Shown here piece by piece: positions 16,461-25,853 of a stretch of DNA of 64,000 nt (positions are counted from its first letter, which is position 1; the number at the start of each line of letters is the position of its first letter). The stretch is from Sphingobacterium sp. SYP-B4668 (GTDB lineage: Bacteria; Bacteroidota; Bacteroidia; Sphingobacteriales; Sphingobacteriaceae). Under the pieces are notes generated by a model that searched no databases, had not been told where the DNA came from, and saw nothing but the letters and a program-made list of their open reading frames with translations. The DNA lies in the NCBI RefSeq assembly GCF_027627455.1, contig NZ_CP115483.1, forward strand, positions 4,960,001 through 5,024,000. The letters run 5' to 3'. A program made the position numbers and the translations under genes.

Positions 16461-18809
16461 TCAGTCGTCTAATTTATGTTGGACGACTACGTCATTGACT
16501 AATACCAATACATGCCCGGGGCCTTCTCCCCCTATAATCTTGTACTCGAGGACTCTTCCATCTTTCCAAGTGATATCAATGGTATGCCCTCCTCTTGCCC
16601 GCAAGCCTTTTACTGAACCACTTTTCCAAGCTTTGGGTAGCGCTGGCAATAAATGAATAAATCCTGAGTGACTCTGAATCAGCATCTCTGCAATACCGGC
16701 TGAACCACCGAAATTGCCGTCAATCTGGAATGGGGGATGTGCACAGAATAAATTTGGATAGGTGCCACCACCGACTTTGTAATTCGTTTCTTTGGTATAA
16801 GCGGGTTTCAAAAGCTGTCTTAATATTTCCAACGCGTGATCTCCATCTTGGAGTCGGGCCCAAAAAAGCACCTTCCAGGCTCTGGACCACCCTGTCCCCT
16901 CATCTCCACGTACAGCTAATGTCTTTTTTGCGGCCTCTGTCCATTCGGGACTTATTTGTGGGGATATAAAATTTGCAGGGTACAATCCATATAAATGGGA
17001 CACATGTCGATGCTGCGGTTCGACTTCTTCATAATCTTCCAACCATTCTTGAACACGCCCACTTTTACTGACGACAACAGGAGGAGGCAGTTGTTGGATA
17101 CGTGCTTTTAGTGTAGCGGTAAATGCATCCTTGGTTCCTAAAATACTATCTGCCTCGAGCAAATTACGATAGAGTTCACGTACAATTTGGTTGTCAATGG
17201 TAGGCCCCATCACTACCGCAGCTGTTTTACCGTTCTGCATCCGAAATGCATTCTCTGGTGATACTGATGGAGACGTGACTAGCCATCCCGTTTTGGGATC
17301 TTTGACCATGGTGTAGTCGTAGAATTCTGCAGCCCCCTTCATCACTGGGAATATATCTTGGAGATAGGCTTTGTCTTTGGTAAACAGGTAGTGCTCCCAT
17401 AAGTGATTACATAGCCAACCTGAAGCTGTACTTGCTCCCCACGATGCAGACTCTCCAGGTGCAGAATACCCCCAAGGATTGGTCATCATATAGACAACCC
17501 AACCAGGGGCATTGTAATACGCCTTTGCCGTCTTTTCACCCGTTTTGGCCACTTTTTTAATCAGATTGATAAAGGGCATATGATATTCGGAGAGGTTGCT
17601 CACTTCCACCCCCCAATGATTCATCTGTGCATTGATGTTGAGGTGATAATCTCCATTCCATGGTGTCTGTATCTGATGTGCCCACAAGCCCTGGAGGTTT
17701 GGAGGTAATGCGCCTTGCGTGGCTGGATTGGTACTGGAAATATTTAGATATCGACCAAATTGATAGTAGAGCGTTGCCAAGCCATTATCTTGTGCTGGAT
17801 TATTGTAAAAGTCTTGAATTCGTTTATCTGTTGGGATACTTTCTTTGGACTGCTCGTCTTCTAGTTTAAGCTCTACTCTGTTAAAAACAGCTCCATATTT
17901 GGAGTGGTGCATTTTCACTAATTGAGGATAAGGTTTATTGTAAGCCGCTTGGAGTTGTTCATTTATATATTTTTCAGGATCAGCATGCAGGTAACTTGTC
18001 GCTGCAGTAAAAAAAATCAATACTTCTGAGGCCTTCGATACATGTAAGGCTGTATCGACAGCCGAAATCTTACCCCCACGATGATAGACTTTGATTTTAG
18101 ACAGGAACGTGATACCGTTTCCACCTTTACCATCAGGCAATACTCCACGCATAAGAAGTTCGTTCCCTTGACTGATCACTGTTGCATTTTCTTCACGAGA
18201 CAAAGCTGTGGAGAAACTTAGCGTTCCCTTTTTATTGGCCGTTAGTCGAATGACACCAACATTCTGATCGTAAGATGTGAAATACTCACGGGTATACTGT
18301 ACACCGTTCACGGTATAACTGGTTGTAGCTGTAGCATTTTTAAGGTCTAGTGACCGCTCATATTGGGTGGGTGCGGATTGGTTTATAAAATGAAGATGGA
18401 GAAAGCCAAGGTTTTGATAAGCTCCAAAGGGTACCTTGGCGCCATTACCGTGTCCGCTTCCTTTGCCACTTGTTACAAAATTTTGATTAACAAGATGTTC
18501 GGCTTCATCATTTTTACCTTGGAAAAGAAGCTCTTGAATATCCTTAACACTTTTATAGGCATCGTATTTATTAGGGTCCTCCTCACTGCCAGACCACATT
18601 GTGATTTCATTGAGTACGACTTTTTCATGAGTGATGCCTCCATCGGGCATCATACCTATTTGCCCGTTGCCCAATGGCAATGTCTCTTCCCAACGAGATG
18701 CAGGCTTATCATACCATAGTCTTAAAGGGTTGGTTTGTGCTGTGACATTGGAAATTAATCCTCCAACAATCAAACATAGGGCTACATATTTTATTTTTAT
18801 CATCATCAT
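16461..18809 (-). CDS. GH95 family alpha-L-fucosidase (or related alpha-L-galactosidase)
   Basis: Secreted or periplasmic glycoside hydrolase, 782 aa, with a signal peptide (ALCLIVGGLISNVTAQ). The start of the mature protein, LRLWYDKPASRWEETLPLGN, and TWNGDYHLNINAQMNHW are typical of GH95, an inverting family that removes terminal alpha-1,2-linked L-fucose. Acid and base residues are expected in TSPSVSPENAF and QIDGNFGGSAGIAEM, with the asparagines of NINAQMN activating water. Three methionines in a row open the frame; the first overlaps the GH29 stop as TAATG, so translation is probably coupled. Some GH95 enzymes act on L-galactose, so the sugar should be called with care. Confidence 0.93.
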   Translation of the reverse strand: MMMIKIKYVALCLIVGGLISNVTAQTNPLRLWYDKPASRWEETLPLGNGQIGMMPDGGITHEKVVLNEITMWSGSEEDPNKYDAYKSVKDIQELLFQGKNDEAEHLVNQNFVTSGKGSGHGNGAKVPFGAYQNLGFLHLHFINQSAPTQYERSLDLKNATATTSYTVNGVQYTREYFTSYDQNVGVIRLTANKKGTLSFSTALSREENATVISQGNELLMRGVLPDGKGGNGITFLSKIKVYHRGGKISAVDTALHVSKASEVLIFFTAATSYLHADPEKYINEQLQAAYNKPYPQLVKMHHSKYGAVFNRVELKLEDEQSKESIPTDKRIQDFYNNPAQDNGLATLYYQFGRYLNISSTNPATQGALPPNLQGLWAHQIQTPWNGDYHLNINAQMNHWGVEVSNLSEYHMPFINLIKKVAKTGEKTAKAYYNAPGWVVYMMTNPWGYSAPGESASWGASTASGWLCNHLWEHYLFTKDKAYLQDIFPVMKGAAEFYDYTMVKDPKTGWLVTSPSVSPENAFRMQNGKTAAVVMGPTIDNQIVRELYRNLLEADSILGTKDAFTATLKARIQQLPPPVVVSKSGRVQEWLEDYEEVEPQHRHVSHLYGLYPANFISPQISPEWTEAAKKTLAVRGDEGTGWSRAWKVLFWARLQDGDHALEILRQLLKPAYTKETNYKVGGGTYPNLFCAHPPFQIDGNFGGSAGIAEMLIQSHSGFIHLLPALPKAWKSGSVKGLRARGGHTIDITWKDGRVLEYKIIGGEGPGHVLVLVNDVVVQHKLDD

Positions 18810-20689
18810 TATGGCGTGTAAAGCTCGATTTCAGCGGCAGTAAACGAATCTCCAAAAATCTCTTTAGGGAGAAACTTAAGATACTTGGTACGGATAGACT
18901 TATCAAAGATTATTTTTTGTTGAATAGGATTGGCTTTGATATTCGAAAATTCTCCTGCCTTCAATAACGTCCAGTTCTTGTTATCCTCACTCGTATATAC
19001 TTCATATTTAGTAGGTATACCAACAATCTTTCCATCCTGTCGTGGTAAATAACCAATCCCTGACACCTCGTTTTTCAGTACGAAGATTAGTCCTTCGCCT
19101 ACGGTATTCATTGTTCCAATGGTCGAAGCTTTCCCATCTAACGCTTTTTTGAAAGTTGCTGAAAGCTCCATCTTGTAAGAAGAAGTCGGCAGTACTTTTG
19201 ATGTAGTTTTAAAGGCAGCAAAAGGTTCGTCAAATTCTTTAAAGAGTCCAAAATCACTTAAGGCCGGCACTACGGGAGCATATAGCTGTACTCGTATTTT
19301 AGTTGTTTTAACTGGCTGGGGGAGTTTGATTAACCGGGTAGCACCAATACTTGTTGCTTTGGCTAGTGGCATCCATTTTTTGCCTTGCCACATCTCGATA
19401 TGAACACTATCGATACGCTGTCCTAACTTGATATTTTCACGTAAACGAATAATATCAAATTCTTTTGTTCCTGTTAAATCAATTTCTAGCGTTGGATTAT
19501 TAACACCTTCATCGGATGCCCAATAGCTATAACGATCGGCATCTAGTACGTTCGCCGGGTCGAAGGTCCTACTATTTGCCCTTATATTGGAGGCTTTTAC
19601 TTTTGCTCCAGCGGTAAGGTTAAGTCGAAAGGTTTCCCTGACCTTCTTACCGAATGCAGCCAATGACTTTACATCATTTTCATGGAGTTGTCCAGAGGGC
19701 ATAGGTGCTAATCCTAAATTCATATTGGCCCCTCTACCCACACTTTTAAGATATATTTCAAAAAGTTGCTGTGGGGTCTTGACCTTTTCGTTCTGATCTT
19801 CATGGTAAAACCATCCAGGCCTTTGTGGGACATCACATTCTGCAGGAATCCAATACTTACCATTGCGATCTCCAGTAGGCAAATTGCTATCGTCTACTAC
19901 CCCGGGCACAGGTTTCTGTCCGTTGATACTACGAGGTGTGATGGTCGCCCAGCTAGTTTCCGCAGCAAAACCGTGCTCATTACCAACCCATCGAATATCT
20001 GGCCCAACATCACTAAAAATCATGGCCATGGGTTGTAATTTTCGCACGATGGGCCAAGTCTGCTCTTCCCATGCATAGTATGTCGTGCGGTCTACCGTAC
20101 GTTTCTCGTTTCTACCACCGTAGTACCCATCTCCACCATTGGCTCCGTCGTGCCAAGAGGTAAATAGCTCGCCATAATTGGACATCAATTCAGTCAATTG
20201 CTCTCGGTAGGCATCTGCATATGCGGGCGATCCGTAGCGGGTATCGTTACGATCCCAAGCGGAGAGATAAACGCCAAATTTCATTCCTGCCCGATGAGTG
20301 GCTTCCATAAATTCTTTGACCATATCCCCCTTACCACCTTTCCAAGGTGTAGTGGCGATACTATAGGTGGTGGTAGCCGTGGGCCATAGACAAAATCCAT
20401 CGTGATGCTTAGCAACGCTGATGAGACCTTTGAATCCGGCACTTGCGGCAGCACTAGCAATTTGATCGGCATCGAAATTACTAGGATTAAATAAACTCGT
20501 AGGGGCATCTCCATATCCCCATTCCTTATTCTGAAATGTTGTTGGGGTAAAATGGATAAGACTATACATCTCCATCTCATGCCATTTCAATTGCCTTGCA
20601 GAAGGCAGTGCCCCGTATGGCTTTGGAGCATCTTGTGCGAATAGAAAAGTAGGTAGCATTAAGGCTCCTAGTAGGGTTTTAAGCTTCAT
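18809..20689 (-). CDS. GH29 family alpha-L-fucosidase with discoidin-like domain
   Basis: Retaining exo-fucosidase, 626 aa, with a signal peptide cut near residue 18 (LPTFLFAQD). The catalytic barrel includes SVAKHHDGFCLWPT (HHDGF at 95-99) and the nucleophile Asp181 in TSWHDGANGG. Further on it has SDVGPDIRWVGNEHG, which lines the fucose site. After about residue 350 there is an F5/8 type C (discoidin) domain (DADRYSYWASDEGVNNPTLE) and a second beta domain at the C-terminus (TKYEVYTSEDNKNWTLLK). The architecture fits the GH29-B group, which prefers branched alpha-1,3/1,4-fucose. It is first in a two-gene operon with GH95; the two would strip different fucose linkages. A 14-base palindrome lies 26 bases upstream. 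Confidence 0.93.
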   Translation of the reverse strand: MKLKTLLGALMLPTFLFAQDAPKPYGALPSARQLKWHEMEMYSLIHFTPTTFQNKEWGYGDAPTSLFNPSNFDADQIASAAASAGFKGLISVAKHHDGFCLWPTATTTYSIATTPWKGGKGDMVKEFMEATHRAGMKFGVYLSAWDRNDTRYGSPAYADAYREQLTELMSNYGELFTSWHDGANGGDGYYGGRNEKRTVDRTTYYAWEEQTWPIVRKLQPMAMIFSDVGPDIRWVGNEHGFAAETSWATITPRSINGQKPVPGVVDDSNLPTGDRNGKYWIPAECDVPQRPGWFYHEDQNEKVKTPQQLFEIYLKSVGRGANMNLGLAPMPSGQLHENDVKSLAAFGKKVRETFRLNLTAGAKVKASNIRANSRTFDPANVLDADRYSYWASDEGVNNPTLEIDLTGTKEFDIIRLRENIKLGQRIDSVHIEMWQGKKWMPLAKATSIGATRLIKLPQPVKTTKIRVQLYAPVVPALSDFGLFKEFDEPFAAFKTTSKVLPTSSYKMELSATFKKALDGKASTIGTMNTVGEGLIFVLKNEVSGIGYLPRQDGKIVGIPTKYEVYTSEDNKNWTLLKAGEFSNIKANPIQQKIIFDKSIRTKYLKFLPKEIFGDSFTAAEIELYTP

Positions 20690-20714
20690 CTTGGTCTATT
20701 TAAAACAAGTCTGT

Positions 20715-20728
20715 AAAATACGTATTTT
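20715..20728. promoter_or_regulatory. Perfect 14-base palindrome upstream of the GH29 gene
   Basis: AAAATACGTATTTT, 26 bases before the GH29 start. Its position and symmetry suit an operator of the fucosidase operon. It might bind the AraC protein or another regulator; the sequence alone does not tell. Confidence 0.4.
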
Positions 20729-20787
20729 TTCACACCCATAGAATCACTAGAATATATACAGCAAAAAAACATCTATAGATTTTATCG

Positions 20788-20816
20788 ATAACACATTGTT
20801 TAAAAAAATGTGTTAT
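20788..20816. promoter_or_regulatory. Inverted repeat overlapping the catalase promoter
   Basis: ATAACACATT (20788-20797) and its exact complement AATGTGTTAT (20807-20816) are separated by 9 bases. The right arm lies where the -33 element of the catalase promoter should be. A dyad of this shape in front of a catalase gene suggests a peroxide- or metal-responsive regulator, although it does not match the PerR or Fur consensus. Confidence 0.5.
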
Positions 20817-20832
20817 ACTAGAAAGTTGTTCC

Positions 20833-20840
20833 TAGATTTG
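20833..20840 (+). promoter_or_regulatory. Catalase -7 promoter element
   Basis: TAGATTTG matches TAnnTTTG. Transcription would start a few bases downstream, leaving a leader of about 35 bases before the ATG at 20883 and excluding the alternative upstream start at 20796. Confidence 0.45.
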
Positions 20841-20882
20841 GACATAGGCCATCAGAAATTAAGAGATAAAATCACTAAGAAT

Positions 20883-22379
20883 ATGGAAAATAACAAAAAG
20901 AAAATCACGAGTGCATCAGGTGCTCCTATTGTAAACTATGAGGACTCGATGACAGCTGGGGCTAGAGGCCCAGTGTTACTACAGGATTATTTTCTACATG
21001 AAAAATTAGCGCATTTCAATAGAGAACGTATTCCAGAACGCATCGTCCACGCTAAAGGTTCGGGTGCATACGGTACATTTACAGTGACCAATGATATCAC
21101 ACAATATACTCGTGCGAAATTTTTGAGTGCTGTCGGCAAACAGACACCTATGTTCATCAGGTTTTCCACGGTTGGGGGAGAAAAGGGGTCTGCTGATTCT
21201 GAACGCGACCCGAGGGGATTTGCGGTAAAATTCTATACTGAGGATGGGAACTACGATCTTGTGGGTAATAATACTCCTGTATTTTTCATAAAGGATGCGA
21301 AGAAGTTCCCGGATTTTATTCACACCCAAAAAAGAGATCCTTATACAAATTGCAAATCACCCACGATGATGTGGGATTTTTGGTCTTTAAATCCAGAATC
21401 TCTTCACCAGGTTACTATTCTGATGTCTGATCGTGGTACACCATATAGTTACCGTCATATGCATGGCTTTGGTAGCCATACTTTTTCGATGATAAATGCA
21501 AACAACGAGCGAGTTTATGTCAAGTATCATTTCCGTACGGAGCAGGGTATCAAAAACTTAACCGATGCAGAAGCCGCTGATATGCGCCGTGAAGATCCAG
21601 ATCATGCGCAACGCGACTTGGTAACGGCTATCGATACAGGAGATTTTCCAAAATGGAAACTCTACATACAGGTCATGACTGAGGAGCAAACGAAGACGTT
21701 CAAGTGGAATCCATTCGACCTAACTAAAGTATGGTCCCAAAAAGAGTACCCACTCATCGAAGTCGGGGTGATGGAGCTTAACCAAAATCCAGACAATTAT
21801 TTTGCTCACGTTGAACAGGCTGCTTTTGCTCCTGCTCATGTGGTGGATGGAATCAGCTTCTCGCCCGACAAGATGCTACAGGGTCGAATCCTATCTTATC
21901 CTGATGCGCAACGCTATCGTTTGGGAGTAAACTATGAACAATTACCGGTCAACAGGTGCCCATTCATGGTGACCAATTACCAACGTGATGGCCACATGGC
22001 CGTAAACGGAAATGGGGGATCAACACCTAATTATTATCCCAATAGCTTCGATGGGCATTATGAAGACCAAGCTTATAGAGAGCCTGCCATTCAATTGGAC
22101 AGCACTATCGGAGACTTTTATGACCGTAACGCATCTGGCGAAGACGATCACTATACACAACCAGGAGATTTGTACAGGTTGTTAGATGCTGAGCAAAAGC
22201 AGCATCTGATTCATAATATTGTTGGGGCAATGTCCGGAATTGATGGTCCCAAAAAGACAGACATCATCAATCGTCAATTATGTCATTGGTTTAGAGCGGA
22301 TATCAATCTTGGTATGGGGGTTGCCCTTGGCTTAGGGTTGGATATGAATGAATTGAGTAAGCAAATGCCTCAAAAATAA
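20883..22379 (+). CDS. Monofunctional heme catalase, small-subunit clade
   Basis: Heme enzyme that disproportionates hydrogen peroxide; 498 aa from the chosen ATG, usual for small-subunit catalases. Visible signatures are the distal His56 in RIVHAKGSGAYG, the Asn in DLVGNNTPVFF, the catalase motif around FIRFSTVGGEKGSAD, and the proximal heme ligand Tyr in DAQRYRLG. The longest frame begins 29 codons earlier, but that part lies across the -7 element and inverted repeat and is not catalase-like. There is no signal peptide, so it is cytoplasmic. The gene is divergent from the fucosidase operon. Regulation by peroxide through the upstream dyad is likely. Confidence 0.95.
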   Translation: MENNKKKITSASGAPIVNYEDSMTAGARGPVLLQDYFLHEKLAHFNRERIPERIVHAKGSGAYGTFTVTNDITQYTRAKFLSAVGKQTPMFIRFSTVGGEKGSADSERDPRGFAVKFYTEDGNYDLVGNNTPVFFIKDAKKFPDFIHTQKRDPYTNCKSPTMMWDFWSLNPESLHQVTILMSDRGTPYSYRHMHGFGSHTFSMINANNERVYVKYHFRTEQGIKNLTDAEAADMRREDPDHAQRDLVTAIDTGDFPKWKLYIQVMTEEQTKTFKWNPFDLTKVWSQKEYPLIEVGVMELNQNPDNYFAHVEQAAFAPAHVVDGISFSPDKMLQGRILSYPDAQRYRLGVNYEQLPVNRCPFMVTNYQRDGHMAVNGNGGSTPNYYPNSFDGHYEDQAYREPAIQLDSTIGDFYDRNASGEDDHYTQPGDLYRLLDAEQKQHLIHNIVGAMSGIDGPKKTDIINRQLCHWFRADINLGMGVALGLGLDMNELSKQMPQK

Positions 22380-22427
22380 ACACTTCCGCTCGTTAAGAGA
22401 GCGGCATGGTCAATGCGAACCAAAAGG

Positions 22428-22450
22428 AGCCTGCCAATCCATGGCAGGCT
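22428..22450 (+). terminator. Catalase terminator
   Basis: AGCCTGCCA, a 5-base loop, then TGGCAGGCT, followed by a moderately T-rich stretch (TCCGTGTTTTCG). It sits 48 bases past the catalase stop. The remaining bases up to the next gene (about 200) hold no clear feature apart from the promoter element below. Confidence 0.65.
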
Positions 22451-22634
22451 TCCGTGTTTTCGTTCTATCCCTCCTTACTTTCAAAAACCAGTTTTTGCGG
22501 TCATGTATTTTGCTGAGACCTTCTATTCTAAACAGCACATCTCATTGGATAAACCTTCTAACCTGCACGTAACAAGGCAGATATAGGGTGAAAATAAATC
22601 TACCATTCGAGTAGAATTAAAAAAAAACATTTAT

Positions 22635-22642
22635 GTACATTT
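22635..22642 (+). promoter_or_regulatory. -7 element of the sulfhydrylase gene
   Basis: TACATTTG matches TAnnTTTG and ends only 8 bases before the ATG, which would give an almost leaderless mRNA. No convincing -33 partner was seen. Confidence 0.35.
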
Positions 22643-22650
22643 GAACCATC

Positions 22651-23823
22651 ATGAATAAGGATCAATCTAAAATAATACGTGAACAGGCCGATCGTTCTGC
22701 TCTCCGCGAACATTCGGTACCATTATATCTTACCTCTAGCTTCATCTTTGACAGCGCTGAACAGGGACGAGCAATTTTCGCAGAAGAGGAAGAAGGGATG
22801 GTATACTCAAGGTATGCCAATCCGAATACAACTGAGTTAATCAACAAGGTGTGTATTATGGAGCAAGCGGAAGCTGGGTTAGCTTTTGCTTCTGGCATGG
22901 CGGCTGTATTTGCATCTTTTGCTGCTCTTATCGAAAGTGGAGATCATATCGTATCTTCTCGTGCAATCTTCGGTTCTACACACCAGCTTTTTACGCAACT
23001 TTTCCCAAAATGGGGAGTGACAACAACCTACGTAGATGCTGCAAACCCTGAGGAATGGGAGAGAGCGATACAACCAAATACGAAAATCATCTTCTTGGAG
23101 TCTCCTTCTAATCCGGGGTTAGAACTTGTAGATTTGGAATGGCTAGGCAACTTCAAGGAGAAATATCCAAACATTATTTTGTCGATAGACAATTGTTTTG
23201 CAACTCCTTATTTACAGAAACCTATTCCCTACGGCTTTGACTTAGTGATTCATTCGGCAACAAAATATATGGATGGTCAAGGGCGCGTACTGGGAGGTAT
23301 AGTAGTAGGCAAACAGGAATTAATTGACAAATTGATGTTTTTTATCCGACATACGGGCCCTGCATTGTCACCATTCAATGCCTGGGTAATCTCAAAAAGC
23401 TTAGATACACTAGGCTTACGTATGGATCGCCACAGTAGCAATGCGTTAGCATTGGCACAAGCATTAGAAGGGCATCCAGAAATTGAAGAAGTAAGATACC
23501 CTTTTCTCCCCTCGCACCCGCAATATGAGTTGGCCAAAAAACAGATGAAGGCAGGCGGTGGTATTGTTACATTTGTCGTGAAGGGTGGGTTTGAAAGAGC
23601 CAAAGCATTTGTAGACCAACTCGAGATGATATTGTATACGTCTAATCTTGGTGATTCACGTTCTATTGCTACACATCCCTCTTCTACTACGCACTCTAAA
23701 CTAAAAGAAGAGGAAAGATTAAACCTCGGCATCCAGCCTGGAAGTATTCGTCTTTCGGTAGGCCTAGAAGATCAAGAAGATATTATTGGGGATATCTTAC
23801 AAGCGTTGGATAAAACCAAATAA
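22651..23823 (+). CDS. PLP-dependent trans-sulfuration enzyme, O-succinylhomoserine sulfhydrylase-like
   Basis: Cytoplasmic Cys/Met metabolism enzyme, 390 aa, PLP-bound. Schiff-base Lys205 lies in VIHSATKYMDGQGRVLGG; the TKYMDGQGR form with a downstream GG is characteristic of MetZ-type O-succinylhomoserine sulfhydrylases. The phosphate-binding YSRYANPN and SGMAAVFASF segments and the FLESPSNP substrate loop are intact. It would make homocysteine from an activated homoserine and sulfide. Cystathionine gamma-synthase or methionine gamma-lyase are the alternatives, since these families are hard to separate by eye. Monocistronic, with a terminator shared with tpx. Confidence 0.85.
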   Translation: MNKDQSKIIREQADRSALREHSVPLYLTSSFIFDSAEQGRAIFAEEEEGMVYSRYANPNTTELINKVCIMEQAEAGLAFASGMAAVFASFAALIESGDHIVSSRAIFGSTHQLFTQLFPKWGVTTTYVDAANPEEWERAIQPNTKIIFLESPSNPGLELVDLEWLGNFKEKYPNIILSIDNCFATPYLQKPIPYGFDLVIHSATKYMDGQGRVLGGIVVGKQELIDKLMFFIRHTGPALSPFNAWVISKSLDTLGLRMDRHSSNALALAQALEGHPEIEEVRYPFLPSHPQYELAKKQMKAGGGIVTFVVKGGFERAKAFVDQLEMILYTSNLGDSRSIATHPSSTTHSKLKEEERLNLGIQPGSIRLSVGLEDQEDIIGDILQALDKTK

Positions 23824-23849
23824 AAAAGCGGGATTAAACCCGCTTTTTT
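23822..23849. terminator. Bidirectional terminator between the sulfhydrylase gene and tpx
   Basis: AAAAAAGCGGG, loop ATTAAA, CCCGCTTTTTT: an 11-bp perfect stem with A/T runs on both ends, starting at the stop codon of the plus-strand gene and ending just before the tpx stop. Confidence 0.9.
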
Positions 23850-23851
23850 AT

Positions 23852-24352
23852 TTATTTAAGTGTTGCTAACGCTGCATCATAGTTGGGTTCGTCTACGATT
23901 TCGGCAACCTGCTCTTCGTAAATAACCTGACCAGACTCATCTATGACAATGACCACTCGACTCAAAAGGCCTTCTAAAGGACCGTCTACCAGCTTCAATT
24001 GATAAGCATCTGATAATGAAGAGTCCTTATACTCCGAAAGGGTCACCACATTGTCGATGCCTTCGGCTGCACAAAAGCGACCTTGCGCAAAAGGTAAGTC
24101 TTTAGAAATACACAGTACGACGGTATTGTCCAAGTCGGCGGCAGCTTTGTTAAACGCACGAACGGAGGCCGCGCAAGTACCGGTATCGATGCTTGGAAAA
24201 ATATTCAACACCACTCGTTTGCCTTTGTAATCAGATAGTGATTTGCTAGAAAGATCTCCCGCAGTTAATTTAAAATCTGGCGCTGTTGTCCCTACCTTTG
24301 GTAATTCACCTTTGGTATGCACATTTCCACCTTTGAATGTAATTGTAGCCAT
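23852..24352 (-). CDS. tpx: Thiol peroxidase, Tpx type
   Basis: Atypical 2-Cys peroxiredoxin, 166 aa, that reduces alkyl hydroperoxides with thioredoxin. The peroxidatic Cys60 is in SIDTGTCAASVRAF and the resolving Cys94 in QGRFCAAEGIDNV, the exact Tpx spacing. The N-terminal TFKGGNVHTKGELP hook is also family-specific. No signal peptide; cytoplasmic, although some Tpx are periplasmic. Single gene, convergent with the sulfhydrylase gene. Confidence 0.95.
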   Translation of the reverse strand: MATITFKGGNVHTKGELPKVGTTAPDFKLTAGDLSSKSLSDYKGKRVVLNIFPSIDTGTCAASVRAFNKAAADLDNTVVLCISKDLPFAQGRFCAAEGIDNVVTLSEYKDSSLSDAYQLKLVDGPLEGLLSRVVIVIDESGQVIYEEQVAEIVDEPNYDAALATLK

Positions 24353-24584
24353 AAGTTGTTGTCTTAATTATATATCGTTTTGTTTTTTTATTGATTTAAA
24401 AGAATATTCAATAGGTTTTCCGTCTTGTCTAATGCAGACCCAATAGAATGGTTCTTCCGAATGTAATAAAGATACGTTCTAAAAAAATGTTACACAAGAA
24501 TTTATTATTTTTCGCCAAAAATTTATTATGTTAGCATTGTATTTTTTCTAGTTAGGGAAAAGTAATAACCAAATTATAATAGGT

Positions 24585-25826
24585 ATGAAGAAATTATTAT
24601 TCGCGCTACTCTGTGCTTCTCCTTCTCTACTATGGGCACAGGGATCACAAGTGAACCTTCAAAGTCCAAAAGCAGTAGGCATGGGAGGGGCTGGTTCGGC
24701 TTATTTCATCGATGAATCTTCTATTTTCTACAGCCCAGGGGCTTTGTCCAAAATGGATCACAACGCCATCATGGTTGCTGGAAATGCCGTTATGTTCAAA
24801 TCTGCCTTCCGTGAATCGGGAAGCACTGTGGTCAACCATACCAAATCACAGGTTACACCTCCATTTTCAGTCTTCGCGGCATTAGGCCCCAAAAACTCAT
24901 GGTGGAAAGCAGGGATTGGTATATATACCCCTTACGGCGGAGCTGTAGACTGGGGTACTGAGTGGGCAGGTCGATTTAGCTTGGTAAGCCTATCACTACG
25001 AGCCATCTACATACAACCTACCTTAAGCTTTAAGCTAACGGAAAATTTTGGTATTGGGGGTGGTTTTGTATACAATATCGGAAGTGTTGATTTAGAAAGT
25101 GCTATTCCTGTATTCTTCCCTGACGGCAAGGCTGGCCTTGCCACCTTAAAAGGGACGGGTAGCGGGACAGGATATAACGTAGGAGTCCATTACAATCTAG
25201 AAGATGATTTTGCAATATCCTTGAGCTATCGCTCAAAAGTAGTGACGAAGTTAAAAGATGGAGACGCTATATTTGACGTACCAGAAACCGTAAGAGGATC
25301 TTTTCCAGAGGGTACTACCTTTAAATCCGAATTGCCTCTACCCTCGACTTTTGCACTCGGTATTGCTTTTCCTTTGACAGAGAAACTCAAGATGGCAGTC
25401 GATGGGACATTAATCGGTTATTCAATTTACCAAAATTTAGATTTCGACTACAGTCATAATACCGACAATATCATTGGAGACGATGCCTTAGAAGATTCCC
25501 ACTACAAGAAAAACTATGTGAATGCAGGTTCTGTCAAAGCTGGCCTGGAGTACCTTGCAAGTGACAAATTACAGCTCCGTGTAGGTGGTGGATATATCGC
25601 TACTCCTGTTCAGGCCGACTATGTATACCCAGAAACACCTGATAATGTACGTTATCTCGCTTCTGGGGGATTCACCTACCATGTCAATCCGAAGTTTGAA
25701 CTAACAGGCTCTTTTGCTTACCAACGTATCTCTCCTAGAGAAGCCAACAACGTAGAGAGTCACCTGTCGGGAACGTACAAAACTAATATTTATGCTCCGG
25801 GGCTATCTCTCAGTTACAAATGGTAA
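24585..25826 (+). CDS. OmpP1/FadL family outer membrane transporter
   Basis: Beta-barrel protein of 413 aa with a signal peptide (LLFALLCASPSLLWAQG). The mature N-terminus AVGMGGAGSAYFIDESSIFY corresponds to the FadL hatch, which plugs the barrel in transporters for long-chain fatty acids and other hydrophobic molecules. The rest alternates short glycine/aromatic strands and ends APGLSLSYKW, a typical outer-membrane C-terminus. It is followed after 27 bases by an SGNH-hydrolase lipoprotein, so the two are probably co-transcribed and may form a pathway in which an ester is cut and the released fatty acid taken up. Confidence 0.9.
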   Translation: MKKLLFALLCASPSLLWAQGSQVNLQSPKAVGMGGAGSAYFIDESSIFYSPGALSKMDHNAIMVAGNAVMFKSAFRESGSTVVNHTKSQVTPPFSVFAALGPKNSWWKAGIGIYTPYGGAVDWGTEWAGRFSLVSLSLRAIYIQPTLSFKLTENFGIGGGFVYNIGSVDLESAIPVFFPDGKAGLATLKGTGSGTGYNVGVHYNLEDDFAISLSYRSKVVTKLKDGDAIFDVPETVRGSFPEGTTFKSELPLPSTFALGIAFPLTEKLKMAVDGTLIGYSIYQNLDFDYSHNTDNIIGDDALEDSHYKKNYVNAGSVKAGLEYLASDKLQLRVGGGYIATPVQADYVYPETPDNVRYLASGGFTYHVNPKFELTGSFAYQRISPREANNVESHLSGTYKTNIYAPGLSLSYKW

Positions 25827-25853
25827 AACTGCTCATTCTAAAACGAAAACAAC

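Noticed and set aside
20796..20882. Longer start for the catalase gene
   Set aside because: It would put the start inside the operator dyad and upstream of the TAGATTTG element.
22500..22650. Possible SAM riboswitch before the sulfhydrylase gene
   Set aside because: The region has no pattern that I can match to SAM-I or SAM-II, and the promoter element near 22635 leaves no room for a leader RNA.
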